A DNA stretch of 64,000 bases from JABDQZ01 sp963801985 (lineage in GTDB: Bacteria > Pseudomonadota > Gammaproteobacteria > Chromatiales > Chromatiaceae): the NCBI GenBank assembly GCA_963801985.1, contig CAWDGV010000012.1:1-64000 (forward strand), written 5' to 3'. Below are positions 42,004-50,962 of this stretch, in pieces. The notes under the pieces were generated by a model, which made no database searches, was not told the origin of the DNA, and saw nothing but the letters and a program-made list of their open reading frames with translations. Every line of letters starts with the position of its first letter. Positions within the stretch are counted from its first letter, which is position 1. A program made the position numbers and the translations under genes.

Positions 42004-44913
42004 TTAGTTTGTAGGCAAAGTCACTATTACTCGTGTACCGACGCCAGATTCGGAGTCGATTTCTATTTCACCATTATGATCCGTGATAAATTTATAGGCC
42101 AGTGCAAGTCCAAGGCCCGTACCTTCACCAGTCGGTTTACTGGTGACGAAGGGTTCAAACAGGCTTTCGCGAATATCATCCGGTATACCCAGTCCCCGGT
42201 CCATGATTTCGATAACAGCCTTGTTATGCGCCTGTCTGACGAGAATATCAACCTGACCCCCCTGCTTGGATGCATCAATAGCATTGGTAAGGAGGTTAAC
42301 AAAAACCTGGGATAAACGCTGGCGATCACCGGATAACATCATGTCCGGGGCACAGGCAATTTCAAATTGAATGGCTTTTTTCTTGTGCGTCAACCTGACC
42401 AGGTTAATTGCATCACCGAGTATATCGCACAGGGCAACTTTTGCAGGGAAGTTACGGTTGGCATCACTGCTGCGACTGAAGTTCATTAGTGAGCGGATAA
42501 TGCTGTTTATACGCTGGGTTTGTTCCAGGATGCTGTCAACGCTGTTCTTCAATTCTTGCGGGTCATCTTCATCACGCAGGTTTTGTGCAAGTGATGCAAT
42601 ACCGGTTATCGGATTGCCAATTTCATGAGCCACTCCGGCTGCCAGGCGACCGACCGATGCCAGCCGGTCACTGTGTGCCAGTTCGGTTTCCAGGTTCTCA
42701 AGGTTTGTCAGGTCCTCGAGTAATATTACTGTGCCGGGTTTGCTGCCGGGCTCAATAATGGAGGCTTTGTGCAGGTTGAACCAGCGCCTGGTATCGCCCA
42801 CGTGAACTTCAAGGTGATGTCGATGATAATCGGTCGAACGGATAAAGCCATGTAGTACCTGGTTCCAGGGAGAGGGAAGCTGGTTGATATGTTTACCGAC
42901 GGTTTGGCTGCTTTTGACCTGGCTCATTGTTTCTATTGCAAGGTTCCAGATATTGATCTGGTGGTCATGACTGATTGCGCAAACACCCAGGGGTAGGTCC
43001 AGCAGGATGTTGCGATGGTAACGATGCAAATTTTCCAGTTCGGTGGTCAGATCGTCCAGTAAAGATTGTGAGCTTTCCATGCGCTGTTCAACATAGCGAA
43101 TGGAATCGGCCAGGGCGGTCTTGGCATCCGGGTCCAGCTCCAGGTGACTGTTAATGATTACATGTGCCAGTTGCGGACCTATGAGGCCGGAGAGATTCTT
43201 TTCCAGTCGTTCTCTCAGGCGGCGCAGTTCGGAGGGCTGTTTTTCATAAGGCGACAGTCTTAAGTCTTTCAATGCCTGCTGCACTTCGCGGCGTGCAGAT
43301 TCCTTACCTAGAATGCCTGACAAAATGGATTCAAACTCGAAGGCTGATTTGGCGCTGACAATACCCGCCAGGGGCAGGAGTTTGTCAGCACAACACGCCT
43401 TGGACGCTTCCAGTTCGCCTTGTGTTTGCCGGGTGAACAGGCTGATTAAAATAAACAAGCCGCCATTAAGAGTCAGCGTGGAAAAGGTGGCAAAAGTCCA
43501 GCGGTCCATGCCGCTTTGACTAATGATTTCAGTGATGGAGAGATCAGAAGCGATAAAGCCGGATGTGTGCAACAGGGGAATCAGTAGCGTTATTCCCCAG
43601 ATTCCTATACCCCCAATCAGGCCAACGACAAAACCGGGGCGGGTGGCGCGCTTCCAGTAAAGCACGCCAACAATTCCGGGAAGAAACTGAACCACGGCAA
43701 CAAATGAAATCAGGCCAAGCTGTACCAGTCCCTGGTTATGTTGCAGCAGGGCATAAAAACCATAGCCGGCCATGATAATCAACGCAATCAGTATGCGTCG
43801 TCCCCAGACAATCCAGCGATGCAGGTTCTGACTGGTATCCGGGAACCTGACGGGTAATATCAGGTGGTTCATACACATCGTGGCCAGTGCGATACTGCTA
43901 ACGATCACCATGGCGCTGGCTGCTGATATCCCGCCAAGAAAAGCCAGCAGGGTAATCCACGGATTGTCGCTGCTCAGCGTAATGCCCAGTACATAGGTGT
44001 CGGGATCCATGTCCAGTTGCAGGAACTTGCCTGCCCACAGGATGACCGGGATGAAAATGTTCAGTAGCAGCAGAAAAAGCGGGAACAGCCAGCTGGCAGT
44101 TTTGAGAGAGTGCTCATCAAGGTTTTCCGTAAACAGCATATGGAACTGGCGGGGTAAAAGGAATGCAGCTGTAAATGCGAGTAACAGCAGGGTTATCCAG
44201 CTGCTTTCCTGCATTGGTTTATACAGTGCCTGCACAGCTTCGGGGTTAAGCTGTAGCCAGTGATCCAGCCCTGCGGGTCCATCAAATACAAAGTAGAGTG
44301 CATAAATGCCAATTAACAGCATTGCGATCAGCTTGATGAGTGATTCAAAGGCAACAGCGGCGACCAGGCCACGATGTTTTTCACGTGGCGATGCATGTCT
44401 CGCCCCAAATAAAATGGCAAATGACATCAGTGTCAGGCAGAAACCCAGGGCCAGAATTTCCGGCGTGGTCTGCTGGGTCAGAATTTTAAGCGACTCTGTC
44501 ACGGCCCGTATCTGCAACGCAATATAGGGCAGGGCGCCCATCAGCATGAACAGGGTCACCAGGATACCGGCGAGCTGGCTGCGGTAGCGAAAAGCAAACA
44601 GGTCAGCAAGCGAAGTTAATTGATGCTCACGCGTCAGTTGCAGAATCGGTCTGAGTAAAATGGGGCTGAGAATAAACGCCAAAGTCACGCCGATATAGAT
44701 CGTCAGGAACTGGAAACCATGGGTGTCGGCAAAACCGACACTGCCATAATAAGTCCAGGAGGAGGCATAGACTCCGAGCGACAAGGTATAGGTAACAGGG
44801 TGGCTGATCCATTTACTGGAAATCAGGTCGCGTTCGGTGGCGTAGGCAACCAGGAATAAAATGGCCAGATACGCAACACCTGTACCAAAAAGGATGCTCA
44901 GGTCATAAGTCAT
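42004..44913 (-). CDS. CbrA-like symporter-histidine kinase fusion
   Basis: This 969-residue protein joins an N-terminal sodium:solute symporter-like domain (about residues 1-500, 13 membrane segments) to a linker, a PAS-like segment (about 620-730), a HisKA domain with the phosphorylated His in AAGVAHEIGNPITG, and an HATPase domain (DRGLGIPDDIRESLFEPF, GTGLGLAL). CbrA-type sensors control use of carbon sources such as acetate, amino acids and organic acids. Its position beside acs and a symporter supports a carbon-source role, which remains inference. It overlaps the small upstream gene by 11 bp. Confidence 0.93.
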   Translation of the reverse strand: MTYDLSILFGTGVAYLAILFLVAYATERDLISSKWISHPVTYTLSLGVYASSWTYYGSVGFADTHGFQFLTIYIGVTLAFILSPILLRPILQLTREHQLTSLADLFAFRYRSQLAGILVTLFMLMGALPYIALQIRAVTESLKILTQQTTPEILALGFCLTLMSFAILFGARHASPREKHRGLVAAVAFESLIKLIAMLLIGIYALYFVFDGPAGLDHWLQLNPEAVQALYKPMQESSWITLLLLAFTAAFLLPRQFHMLFTENLDEHSLKTASWLFPLFLLLLNIFIPVILWAGKFLQLDMDPDTYVLGITLSSDNPWITLLAFLGGISAASAMVIVSSIALATMCMNHLILPVRFPDTSQNLHRWIVWGRRILIALIIMAGYGFYALLQHNQGLVQLGLISFVAVVQFLPGIVGVLYWKRATRPGFVVGLIGGIGIWGITLLIPLLHTSGFIASDLSITEIISQSGMDRWTFATFSTLTLNGGLFILISLFTRQTQGELEASKACCADKLLPLAGIVSAKSAFEFESILSGILGKESARREVQQALKDLRLSPYEKQPSELRRLRERLEKNLSGLIGPQLAHVIINSHLELDPDAKTALADSIRYVEQRMESSQSLLDDLTTELENLHRYHRNILLDLPLGVCAISHDHQINIWNLAIETMSQVKSSQTVGKHINQLPSPWNQVLHGFIRSTDYHRHHLEVHVGDTRRWFNLHKASIIEPGSKPGTVILLEDLTNLENLETELAHSDRLASVGRLAAGVAHEIGNPITGIASLAQNLRDEDDPQELKNSVDSILEQTQRINSIIRSLMNFSRSSDANRNFPAKVALCDILGDAINLVRLTHKKKAIQFEIACAPDMMLSGDRQRLSQVFVNLLTNAIDASKQGGQVDILVRQAHNKAVIEIMDRGLGIPDDIRESLFEPFVTSKPTGEGTGLGLALAYKFITDHNGEIEIDSESGVGTRVIVTLPTN

Positions 44914-45100
44914 CTTTACTTATGTAATTCTGGGCCATTGCCGTCAATAGAATGATGCCCAGCCAGAACAGGTAAGGTGCATACCAGGGTAGTCCGGACT
45001 GACTCCACCAGTTCAGAAACGGGGATGCGAACAACACCAGCAGCAGCAGAGCTACAGCAACAGTTTTTTCAATCAGGCGGTGGGTGGATATTTCTGACAT
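44903..45100 (-). CDS. CbrX-like small membrane protein upstream of sensor kinase
   Basis: This 65-residue protein has two membrane helices (TVAVALLLLVLFASPFLNWW and YAPYLFWLGIILLTAMA) separated by a short loop. A small gene of this kind (cbrX) overlaps cbrA in pseudomonads, where its translation is coupled to the sensor. Here it also overlaps the kinase start by 11 bp. Function unknown. Confidence 0.8.
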   Translation of the reverse strand: MSEISTHRLIEKTVAVALLLLVLFASPFLNWWSQSGLPWYAPYLFWLGIILLTAMAQNYISKDDL

Positions 45101-45280
45101 AGCATGCAGTTTACATGATCAGCCGCAAAAACAGGAAAACTCCATGGTATTGGAAAATGGCCGGCAAATTGGCATTTTTCCGGATGGTGTGCCTGAAATT
45201 TACCGGTTGTTGTGTTGATGGCATTGACATTATGTGAATAAATCATCAAAATTCGCGCTCGTTTGAAAACAGCGAAATAT

Positions 45281-45357
45281 GCGCCTGTAGCTCAGCTGGA
45301 TAGAGTACTCGGCTACGAACCGAGCGGTCAGGAGTTCGAATCTCTTCAGGCGCGCCA
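45281..45357 (+). tRNA. tRNA-Arg (anticodon ACG)
   Basis: A full cloverleaf can be drawn: acceptor GCGCCTG/CAGGCGC, D-arm with AGCTCAGCTGGATAGAG, anticodon stem CTCGG/CCGAG with loop CTACGAA, T-arm GAGTTCGAATC, discriminator G and encoded CCA (45355-45357). The ACG anticodon, with A34 normally edited to inosine, reads CGU/CGC/CGA. An intrinsic terminator follows. Its 3' end (from 45351) is the start of the 222-bp repeat. Confidence 0.95.
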
Positions 45358-45841
45358 TATAAACAAAGAAACCTGCCTTGTGCAGGTTTTTTTGTTTATG
45401 GCCCGAGAGATGAGAACGTAGGAGTTCGACAAAATTGCCTGGAGCAATTTTGAACGGCCGGAGGCCGACCCGAAGGGCGAGTGCAGGAAGCACGAGTAAT
45501 CTCTTCAGGCACTTAGAACCCCCTTCGGGGCTTCATTAAGTATGACCTGAACTTGTAAACTCGTTCTGGCCGCGCGCCATATAAACAAAGAAACCTGCCT
45601 TGTGCAGGTTTTTTTGTTTATGGCCCGAGAGATGAGAACGTAGGAGTTCGACAAAATTGCCTGGAGCAATTTTGAACGGCCGGAGGCCGACCCGAAGGGC
45701 GAGTGCAGGAAGCACGAGTAATCTCTTCAGGCACTTAGAACCCCCTTCGGGGCTTCATTAAGTATGACCTGAACTTGTAAACTCGTTCTGGCCGCGCGCC
45801 ATATAAACAAAGAAACCTGCCTTGTGCAGGTTTTTTTGTTT
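45351..45841 (+). repeat. 222-bp tandem repeat built on tRNA-Arg 3' end (2.2 copies)
   Basis: Two apparently identical 222-bp units (45351-45572 and 45573-45794) and a 47-bp partial third (45795-45841) follow the tRNA. Each opens with the last seven tRNA bases (CGCGCCA), then a terminator. Inside each unit the tRNA T-arm sequence reappears, AGGAGTTCGA (45420-45429) and AATCTCTTCAGGC (45498-45510), interrupted in the T-loop by 68 bp. The insert folds as four hairpins in a row: 45430-45452 (9 bp), 45455-45467, 45469-45477 and 45481-45493. A further CCCC/GGGG hairpin lies at 45520-45530. No coding frame is supported. Confidence 0.93.
45361..45396 (+). terminator. tRNA-Arg terminator, repeated three times
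   Basis: AAACCTGC and GCAGGTTT form a stem with a CTTGT loop, followed by a run of T; flanking AAACAAA/TTTGTTT extends it. Copies recur at 45583-45618 and 45805-45840 as part of the 222-bp repeat. Confidence 0.85.
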
Positions 45842-45867
45842 CAGCGACTTTGGTTTGATTCATTGTC

Positions 45868-46060
45868 ATTCCGGCAGGCTTTTAGCCGGAATCCAGCAAC
45901 AGAGGTTCTGGCGACAAGCACGCCGCAATGGCTTAATGGAATTCGCAAATCATCTCTTCATTTGAAACAAAACGACCCTGCCAGAACATGGGGGTGGCAG
46001 GGCCATAAGCAATGCATGGAAACGGGAGTCCAACCATGCAACCCCACTGCTAAGAAGGGG
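45868..46060. ncRNA. Non-coding stretch with four successive hairpins
   Basis: Stems are ATTCCGGC/GCCGGAAT (45868-45892), CCCTGCCA/TGGCAGGG (45976-46002), TGCATGG/CCATGCA (46013-46040, loop containing GGGAG) and CCCC/GGGG (46042-46060). The first resembles the common dispersed repeat beginning TGTCATTCCGGC. The later three could belong to a structured small RNA. Another relic of the tRNA-end sequence, AATCTCTTCAG, lies near 46110. The rest of 45842-46182 shows no gene. Confidence 0.35.
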
Positions 46061-46182
46061 CATTAATTAAAATGAGGGTGTTATTGAGAATCACAAGGCC
46101 CAAAAGACCAATCTCTTCAGAAGGTGTTCCCTCGGGTTCCAGGTTTAGTACGTGATCTGAAGATCCGCGATAGGTGAGCTTT

Positions 46183-46329
46183 CTAATCAATCCCGAAAAA
46201 TTCTTCCTCCAGGATGTCTATAATTTTCATTCTATCCAGTTCATCCTGATCCATGGCTTCATTGGGATCGTTATATCCACGTGGATCCGGGTAGTCTTCA
46301 AAGTCGAGAGGTGCTTTATCATGTTTCAT
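46183..46329 (-). CDS. Small acidic protein of unknown function
   Basis: A 48-residue acidic protein (MKHDKAPLDFEDYPDPRGYN, then DQDELDRMKIIDILEEEFFG). The start at 46329 gives the more protein-like N-terminus; 46419 would add a hydrophobic, unlike stretch. I do not recognise it. The start of the VTT/rhodanese gene lies divergently upstream. Confidence 0.5.
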   Translation of the reverse strand: MKHDKAPLDFEDYPDPRGYNDPNEAMDQDELDRMKIIDILEEEFFGID

Positions 46330-46438
46330 CTGCTTGTTTTCTTTTGATTTAGTGTCAATCAAGGAAAGTAGATCTAAAATGTTACATTCGTATTGCAAGA
46401 AAATCGGGTGAATACGCAATTAACCGACGTTGGTAATG

Positions 46439-47413
46439 ATGAAAGAAAACAAAAAGCTGTTGAGAGTCATTGGACTGTTTTTTCTGCTTGTAATTATCGG
46501 TGTGACTATTTGGCAGAGTAGGTCTATAGATGCATCTGCCATATCGCAGCATATTGAAAATTACGGAGCCCTGGCCTGGCTGGTGTTTATGATTCTTTAT
46601 GCAGTGGGGACAGTATTCTTTTTCCCCGGTTCAGTATTGACGCTGGCGGGTGGTGCAATTTTTGGTCCTGTCCTCGGTACCTTTTTAAATCTCACCAGTG
46701 CCACGATTGGGGCAGCGCTGGCTTTTATGGTTGCGCGCTACTTGGCGTCAGAATGGGTAGAAAACAAGACGGGTGGACGTTTAAAACAGCTTAAGGATGG
46801 GGTCGAAAATGAAGGCTGGCGTTTTGTTGCATTTGTTCGCCTGGTACCACTTTTTCCTTTCAATCTTTTGAATTATGCGTTGGGACTGACGCGTATCAAG
46901 TTCTCCCATTATCTGATTGCCACCTATGTCTGCATGCTGCCAGGCGCTATTGCCTATACCTACCTGGGATATGCCGGGAGAGAGGCTATCGGTGGCGGTG
47001 AGGGGCTGATACAGAAAGCCATGCTGGCATTGGCTCTCCTCGCACTTGTCGGATTCCTGCCAAGAATTATTGGACATTTCAGAATAGGACCGACCTTGAA
47101 TGTCACCGATCTGCATGACCTTCTGGAGAGTAATGCGGGACTGGTTTTGCTGGATGTTCGCAGCAGGGATGACTACCAGGGTGAACTCGGGCATGTAAAA
47201 AATGCGATCAATATTCCGCTGGAAGAGCTTGAGGCGCGTTCGGCTGAATTAAGCAGTTATACGGAATCACCTGTTGCATTGATATGTACGACAGACCGAC
47301 GTTCTAAAAAAGCAGCACAGTTTCTTAGTGCCAACGGTTTTGCTGACGTTCATGTTGTACTCGGCGGCATGGTGAAATGGAACGAGAATAAATATTCGAT
47401 TGAAACCGGCTAG
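46439..47413 (+). CDS. TVP38/TMEM64 (VTT) membrane protein fused to a rhodanese domain
   Basis: This 324-residue protein has an N-terminal VTT/DedA-like domain (membrane segments from about residue 8 to 205; signature FFPGSVLTLAGGAIFGPVLGT and FVRLVPLFPFNLLNYALGLT) and a C-terminal rhodanese domain (about 215-324; LVLLDVRSRDDY). The rhodanese loop has Cys in ICTTDRRS, so it may bind persulfide or act as a sulfur carrier. VTT proteins have been linked to lipid scrambling and export. The TTG at 46430 and ATG at 46436 are alternative starts. Confidence 0.88.
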   Translation: MKENKKLLRVIGLFFLLVIIGVTIWQSRSIDASAISQHIENYGALAWLVFMILYAVGTVFFFPGSVLTLAGGAIFGPVLGTFLNLTSATIGAALAFMVARYLASEWVENKTGGRLKQLKDGVENEGWRFVAFVRLVPLFPFNLLNYALGLTRIKFSHYLIATYVCMLPGAIAYTYLGYAGREAIGGGEGLIQKAMLALALLALVGFLPRIIGHFRIGPTLNVTDLHDLLESNAGLVLLDVRSRDDYQGELGHVKNAINIPLEELEARSAELSSYTESPVALICTTDRRSKKAAQFLSANGFADVHVVLGGMVKWNENKYSIETG

Positions 47414-47673
47414 TTTTACTGGTCTCTGCAGGTATTGATGAACTTTCCGGTTATCCTGAACAATCCAACTTATGGCTGAGCGCAGAAGGCGCTGGCCGGG
47501 AAGACACGGGTAACTGATAAAGTAATAATGCTTAAAGTTGCCGGAATTTGCTCCATTTCTTGGCAGAATGCTATTGATAATACCTGTTGATAGTCAAAAG
47601 CGGGCATTTCATTGACATGTATCAACCACTTTTTGTCAGGGAATCTTACAATTTGTGTGCAAAGAGTTTTGTC

Positions 47674-48366
47674 ATGGATTACAAAATGAGAACTATTCTT
47701 TATCAAATTCTACTGGTTGCAGTCTTCGTCATACTGACAGGTTGCGAAGCTCCTTTTTTTAAGTCAGAACCAGATATTCAATCTCAACCAGTAAATAAAA
47801 AGTTGGTTGCCAAGCCCCGGAGAGTTATTCAGGGTGGGATGGGACTTTCATTTGAGATAACTCCTGAACAAGCCACGGCAATGGGTTTCCTGGAAGTAAG
47901 TGGTTGTAAGTATAAAAAAATTGCTAAAGATGATCCTTTCTGGTTCTTAAAGGAAATCCATTTTACTAATTTAACTTGTACGGTAGCTTCATTCAGGGCT
48001 GTAAAATACTACAGAGATGAAGATGCTTTGACTCGCGAAACTCAATGTCATGAAGATAAAAACCTTATTCTCGATATAATTAAAGAGAAATATCCAACAT
48101 TGGTTAATGTAAAATGGTTGCCCGACTCAACTCATCTGTGTGAAGGAATGGTTGAGTCATCAAAGGGCCAGCTGTGGGAAAAAGGTCTGGGTCGTTGTAT
48201 CACCTTGAACTGTTCAGATTTAGAAGCGCTGGAAGCATATGGTTTAAATGTTGAATATTTAGACCTCGATAATATGAAGCTAGGTGTTTCTGAAAGGGAA
48301 GAAACTATCAAAAATAACCGGGATTTATTAATGCGGAACAAAAATATAGATCCGGGTCAGTTTTGA
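47674..48366 (+). CDS. Hypothetical lipoprotein
   Basis: This 230-residue protein has a signal peptide ending in ILTGC, a lipobox, so it is probably attached to the outer membrane. The body has several Cys (SGCKYKK, LTCTVAS, TQCHEDK, THLCEG, GRCITLNCSD), in pairs that may form disulfides. I do not recognise a domain. ATG at 47674 or 47686; the frame open from 47587 adds residues before the signal peptide and is less likely. Confidence 0.65.
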   Translation: MDYKMRTILYQILLVAVFVILTGCEAPFFKSEPDIQSQPVNKKLVAKPRRVIQGGMGLSFEITPEQATAMGFLEVSGCKYKKIAKDDPFWFLKEIHFTNLTCTVASFRAVKYYRDEDALTRETQCHEDKNLILDIIKEKYPTLVNVKWLPDSTHLCEGMVESSKGQLWEKGLGRCITLNCSDLEALEAYGLNVEYLDLDNMKLGVSEREETIKNNRDLLMRNKNIDPGQF

Positions 48367-48664
48367 TTTTACTTGGCAGTGATTTTAAATAAACAATTTG
48401 CGCTTCAAAAAAGCTGTTTGGTCAGGAAGCTTAACTCGATTTAAGAGCTATCTTCGGGGAGATTTTCCATTGAAAGTGTATCTGTCGAGAAGTGGATATC
48501 AGGCTTTTTGGGCTAAAGTCAGGTAGTGGTCGTAGGGATGAAGAATAATTATCTGCAATGTAATTGCTACCAATTTGCCGGAAAATGATAGAATAAGCTT
48601 CAAATAATTTTTACGCTTCTGATTCAGTATTGTATTGATAACTTAAAATTTAGAGGAAATACTT

Positions 48665-49297
48665 ATGAATAAATTGAATAAAAGCTTGCTTGGGGCCATT
48701 GTCCTGGTCTCTTTTTCCGGTTTTGCGACAGCAAATGACATGGTTGAAAACTATGCAACATCTTCAGATGGTGCGGTTGTTACAACTGGCTTCGGCGGTT
48801 GTTTGCGCACGTCCTATAAGGACACAACTGAAAAACTTGTAGAATGTGGCTATCCGGCACCAGTCATGGAAGTGGAAGTGGTTACAGCCCCAACAGCTGC
48901 GACTATCACTGCCAAGGTGGTTGAAAAGTTCGCTATTGCTGCAAAAATGTTATTTGCCTTCGATAGTGCAGAGTTAAGCGACGATGCCAAGGCAGTCATT
49001 GATGAACGTATCAATAACTTCAAAGGTGGTGCAAAACTGACCTCAATCATGCAAGTTGATGGTTATACCTGCAACATGGGGCCAGAAGCATACAATCAGA
49101 AATTGTCAGAGCGTCGTGCGCAGGCAGTTGCTGATTACATTGCCGAAAACGCTCCCAATGTAAATACTTCTGACATTAAGGTAGTCGGCATGGGCGAAGC
49201 CAATCCGGTCGCTTCCAACGATACCAAGGCAGGTCGTGAGCAAAATCGTCGTGTTGAGATTATCGCAGAAGGCGAAATGATCAAAAAAGCTGAATAA
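48665..49297 (+). CDS. OmpA-family outer membrane/periplasmic protein
   Basis: This 210-residue protein has a signal peptide (SLLGAIVLVSFSGFATA), a short N-terminal part with one Cys pair (GGCLRTS, VECGYPA) and a C-terminal OmpA domain that binds peptidoglycan (FDSAELSDDAKAVIDERI, the NQKLSERRAQAV helix, GEANPVASNDT, GREQNRRVEI). There is no beta-barrel, so it is a periplasmic or anchored OmpA-like protein. The ATG has GAGGAAATACTT ahead, and a strong terminator follows. Confidence 0.9.
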   Translation: MNKLNKSLLGAIVLVSFSGFATANDMVENYATSSDGAVVTTGFGGCLRTSYKDTTEKLVECGYPAPVMEVEVVTAPTAATITAKVVEKFAIAAKMLFAFDSAELSDDAKAVIDERINNFKGGAKLTSIMQVDGYTCNMGPEAYNQKLSERRAQAVADYIAENAPNVNTSDIKVVGMGEANPVASNDTKAGREQNRRVEIIAEGEMIKKAE

Positions 49298-49315
49298 TAA
49301 CTTTTTTGGATATTT

Positions 49316-49347
49316 ATCCTCCCCTGGTCTTTCCTGGGGAGGATTTT
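49316..49347 (+). terminator. Terminator after the OmpA-family gene
   Basis: ATCCTCCCC pairs with GGGGAGGAT around an 11-base loop, followed by TTTT. It lies between the convergent OmpA-family and FadL genes. Confidence 0.85.
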
Positions 49348-49361
49348 GTCTGCCTCTGACA

Positions 49362-50624
49362 TCACAATTTCCAGGACATCGCAACGCCTATTGAGTCCTG
49401 ATACATTTCCAGATCTACTTCACCGGGCCCTCCACCTGTAGGTACAAGCAAGGAATTCGAGCCTTTGATCTCGTATTCGTACGCATGCATATAACTTACG
49501 GATACATCTCTGTTTTCATCCAGTCTCCAGGTTAGCCCTAATGTATAGTGGCGTTCAACGGTGGCAGGTGCAAATATATTAAAAGCTGTTTCTGAAGAGG
49601 AAATGGGTGATTTTCCATAGTTAAGACCAGCCCGAAGGATCAAATCTTGTGTGGCTTTGTATTCAAAACCAATTTTCCAGACTGTCTGGTCATCCCATCC
49701 AAAGCCTGCCCCTGTGCTGGAACCAAGTCCCCCCGAAGGTAGATTGTTAATTGAATTAGCCAGTGAATCCACATCGTTATATTCAATACGTACAATATCG
49801 GCGGCAATGGTAAGCCGTGCGGTTGCTTTATATGCTAGACCCAGGCCGTAATTGGCAGGGATATCGAAATCACCCCTTTCAGCGAGTAAGCCTTGATATT
49901 CATCAAATTCAGACATGTAGGTGCGTGTCTGATAGGTAGCACCCAGGGTGATTTCGTCAGTAATTTGTCCAATCCAGCCAATACGCAAACCAGCGCCATA
50001 GGAATAAGAATAATCCCGATTTGTCACGTTGCCAGGTGATACGCTGGGTGGATTCACATCAAAATTTTGAGCTCCGGTGATTTCCAGGCGTTGTCCTACG
50101 ATATTCAACCCAATACCGAGGAAATGCTTATTGCTCACCCTGTAGGAAAGAGAAGGAACAATAAATAGTTGGGACATATCGGTACCCACTTTGCTACTGC
50201 CAAACAGTGGAATGTTTGAATCATAATCAACATTCATACCACCGTGACCAAACACCGACAGACCCACAGTGAGGTCATCATCAATAACCTTGTTATAGCC
50301 AAACTCAGGTACTGGAAAATATGAGGTGGTATTGGCGTCAAATTCACCATCAGTAAAACCACCGTCACTACCCGAAATGCGAGCCTCCCGTTGTGGGCGG
50401 AATAAATCCAGACCGAGATCCATGCGATTTCCAACCAAAGCCATAGAAGCAGGATTGGAACCTCCTGCTAACGCATCTTGAGGCAAGGCAATACTGGCTC
50501 CTCCCATACCTTTAGCCTTTATGCCGAGACCATGCGAAAAATATCCATTGGTAGCTTTTGCCTGATTGACAAACAGGAGACCAATTAGGGGGATGATAAG
50601 GTGTTTGATATTGCTGGGTAACAT
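49362..50624 (-). CDS. FadL/OmpP1-family outer membrane channel
   Basis: This 420-residue outer membrane beta-barrel takes up hydrophobic compounds such as long-chain fatty acids. A signal peptide (LIIPLIGLLFVNQAKA) is followed by the N-terminal hatch sequence TNGYFSHGLGIKAKGMGGAS and the NPA motif (AGGSNPASMA) of the family. The barrel ends in aromatic-rich strands (the last residues are VAMSWKL). The exact ligand is unknown. It is a single gene. Confidence 0.92.
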   Translation of the reverse strand: MLPSNIKHLIIPLIGLLFVNQAKATNGYFSHGLGIKAKGMGGASIALPQDALAGGSNPASMALVGNRMDLGLDLFRPQREARISGSDGGFTDGEFDANTTSYFPVPEFGYNKVIDDDLTVGLSVFGHGGMNVDYDSNIPLFGSSKVGTDMSQLFIVPSLSYRVSNKHFLGIGLNIVGQRLEITGAQNFDVNPPSVSPGNVTNRDYSYSYGAGLRIGWIGQITDEITLGATYQTRTYMSEFDEYQGLLAERGDFDIPANYGLGLAYKATARLTIAADIVRIEYNDVDSLANSINNLPSGGLGSSTGAGFGWDDQTVWKIGFEYKATQDLILRAGLNYGKSPISSSETAFNIFAPATVERHYTLGLTWRLDENRDVSVSYMHAYEYEIKGSNSLLVPTGGGPGEVDLEMYQDSIGVAMSWKL

Positions 50625-50962
50625 CTGGATTCACTACCTTGGTGAAGGACTTGAAATAGACCGGTTTAAACGATTTTCATGAAAAAAAGACCGGATGCCA
50701 TTGCATGGCCGGGCTCACATCAATTTTGAGAACTAAGTTTATAATAAATCTATATAACTTAATAATGCTGCTCAAACTAAAAACAGTTTATCCAGTAAGT
50801 TGATAATTTAATGTTGATGGATAACATTACAGGCTTGATGGACTTCGTCAGTCAGAGATATGAGGCGTGCGGTAAGGGCAAGACAGGTATTATCTAAACC
50901 CGGTATGCGCGAGTTTTCCTGTTTTAGAATATATTGACGTCCGTATAGTGTTATTATTAGAT
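50625..50962. other. Intergenic region upstream of FadL
   Basis: A 338-bp AT-rich gap between divergent genes. CCGG near 50692 and 50709 flank a short GCATTG-rich palindrome (near 50697-50707), a possible small hairpin. I see no gene or clear operator. Confidence 0.3.

Noticed and set aside
44903..45100. Toxin-like small membrane gene
   Set aside because: It overlaps the CbrA-like kinase gene as cbrX does, so a coupled small partner is the simpler view.
45230..45493. 87-residue minus-strand frame across the tRNA
   Set aside because: It runs through the tRNA gene and terminator and has no protein-like features.
45351..45841. Could the regular repeats be a CRISPR array?
   Set aside because: Units are 222 bp and identical throughout, with no short repeat/unique spacer pattern and no cas genes.
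45358..46182. Integrated genomic island at tRNA-Arg
   Set aside because: The tRNA end is repeated, but no integrase, transposase or phage gene lies nearby.
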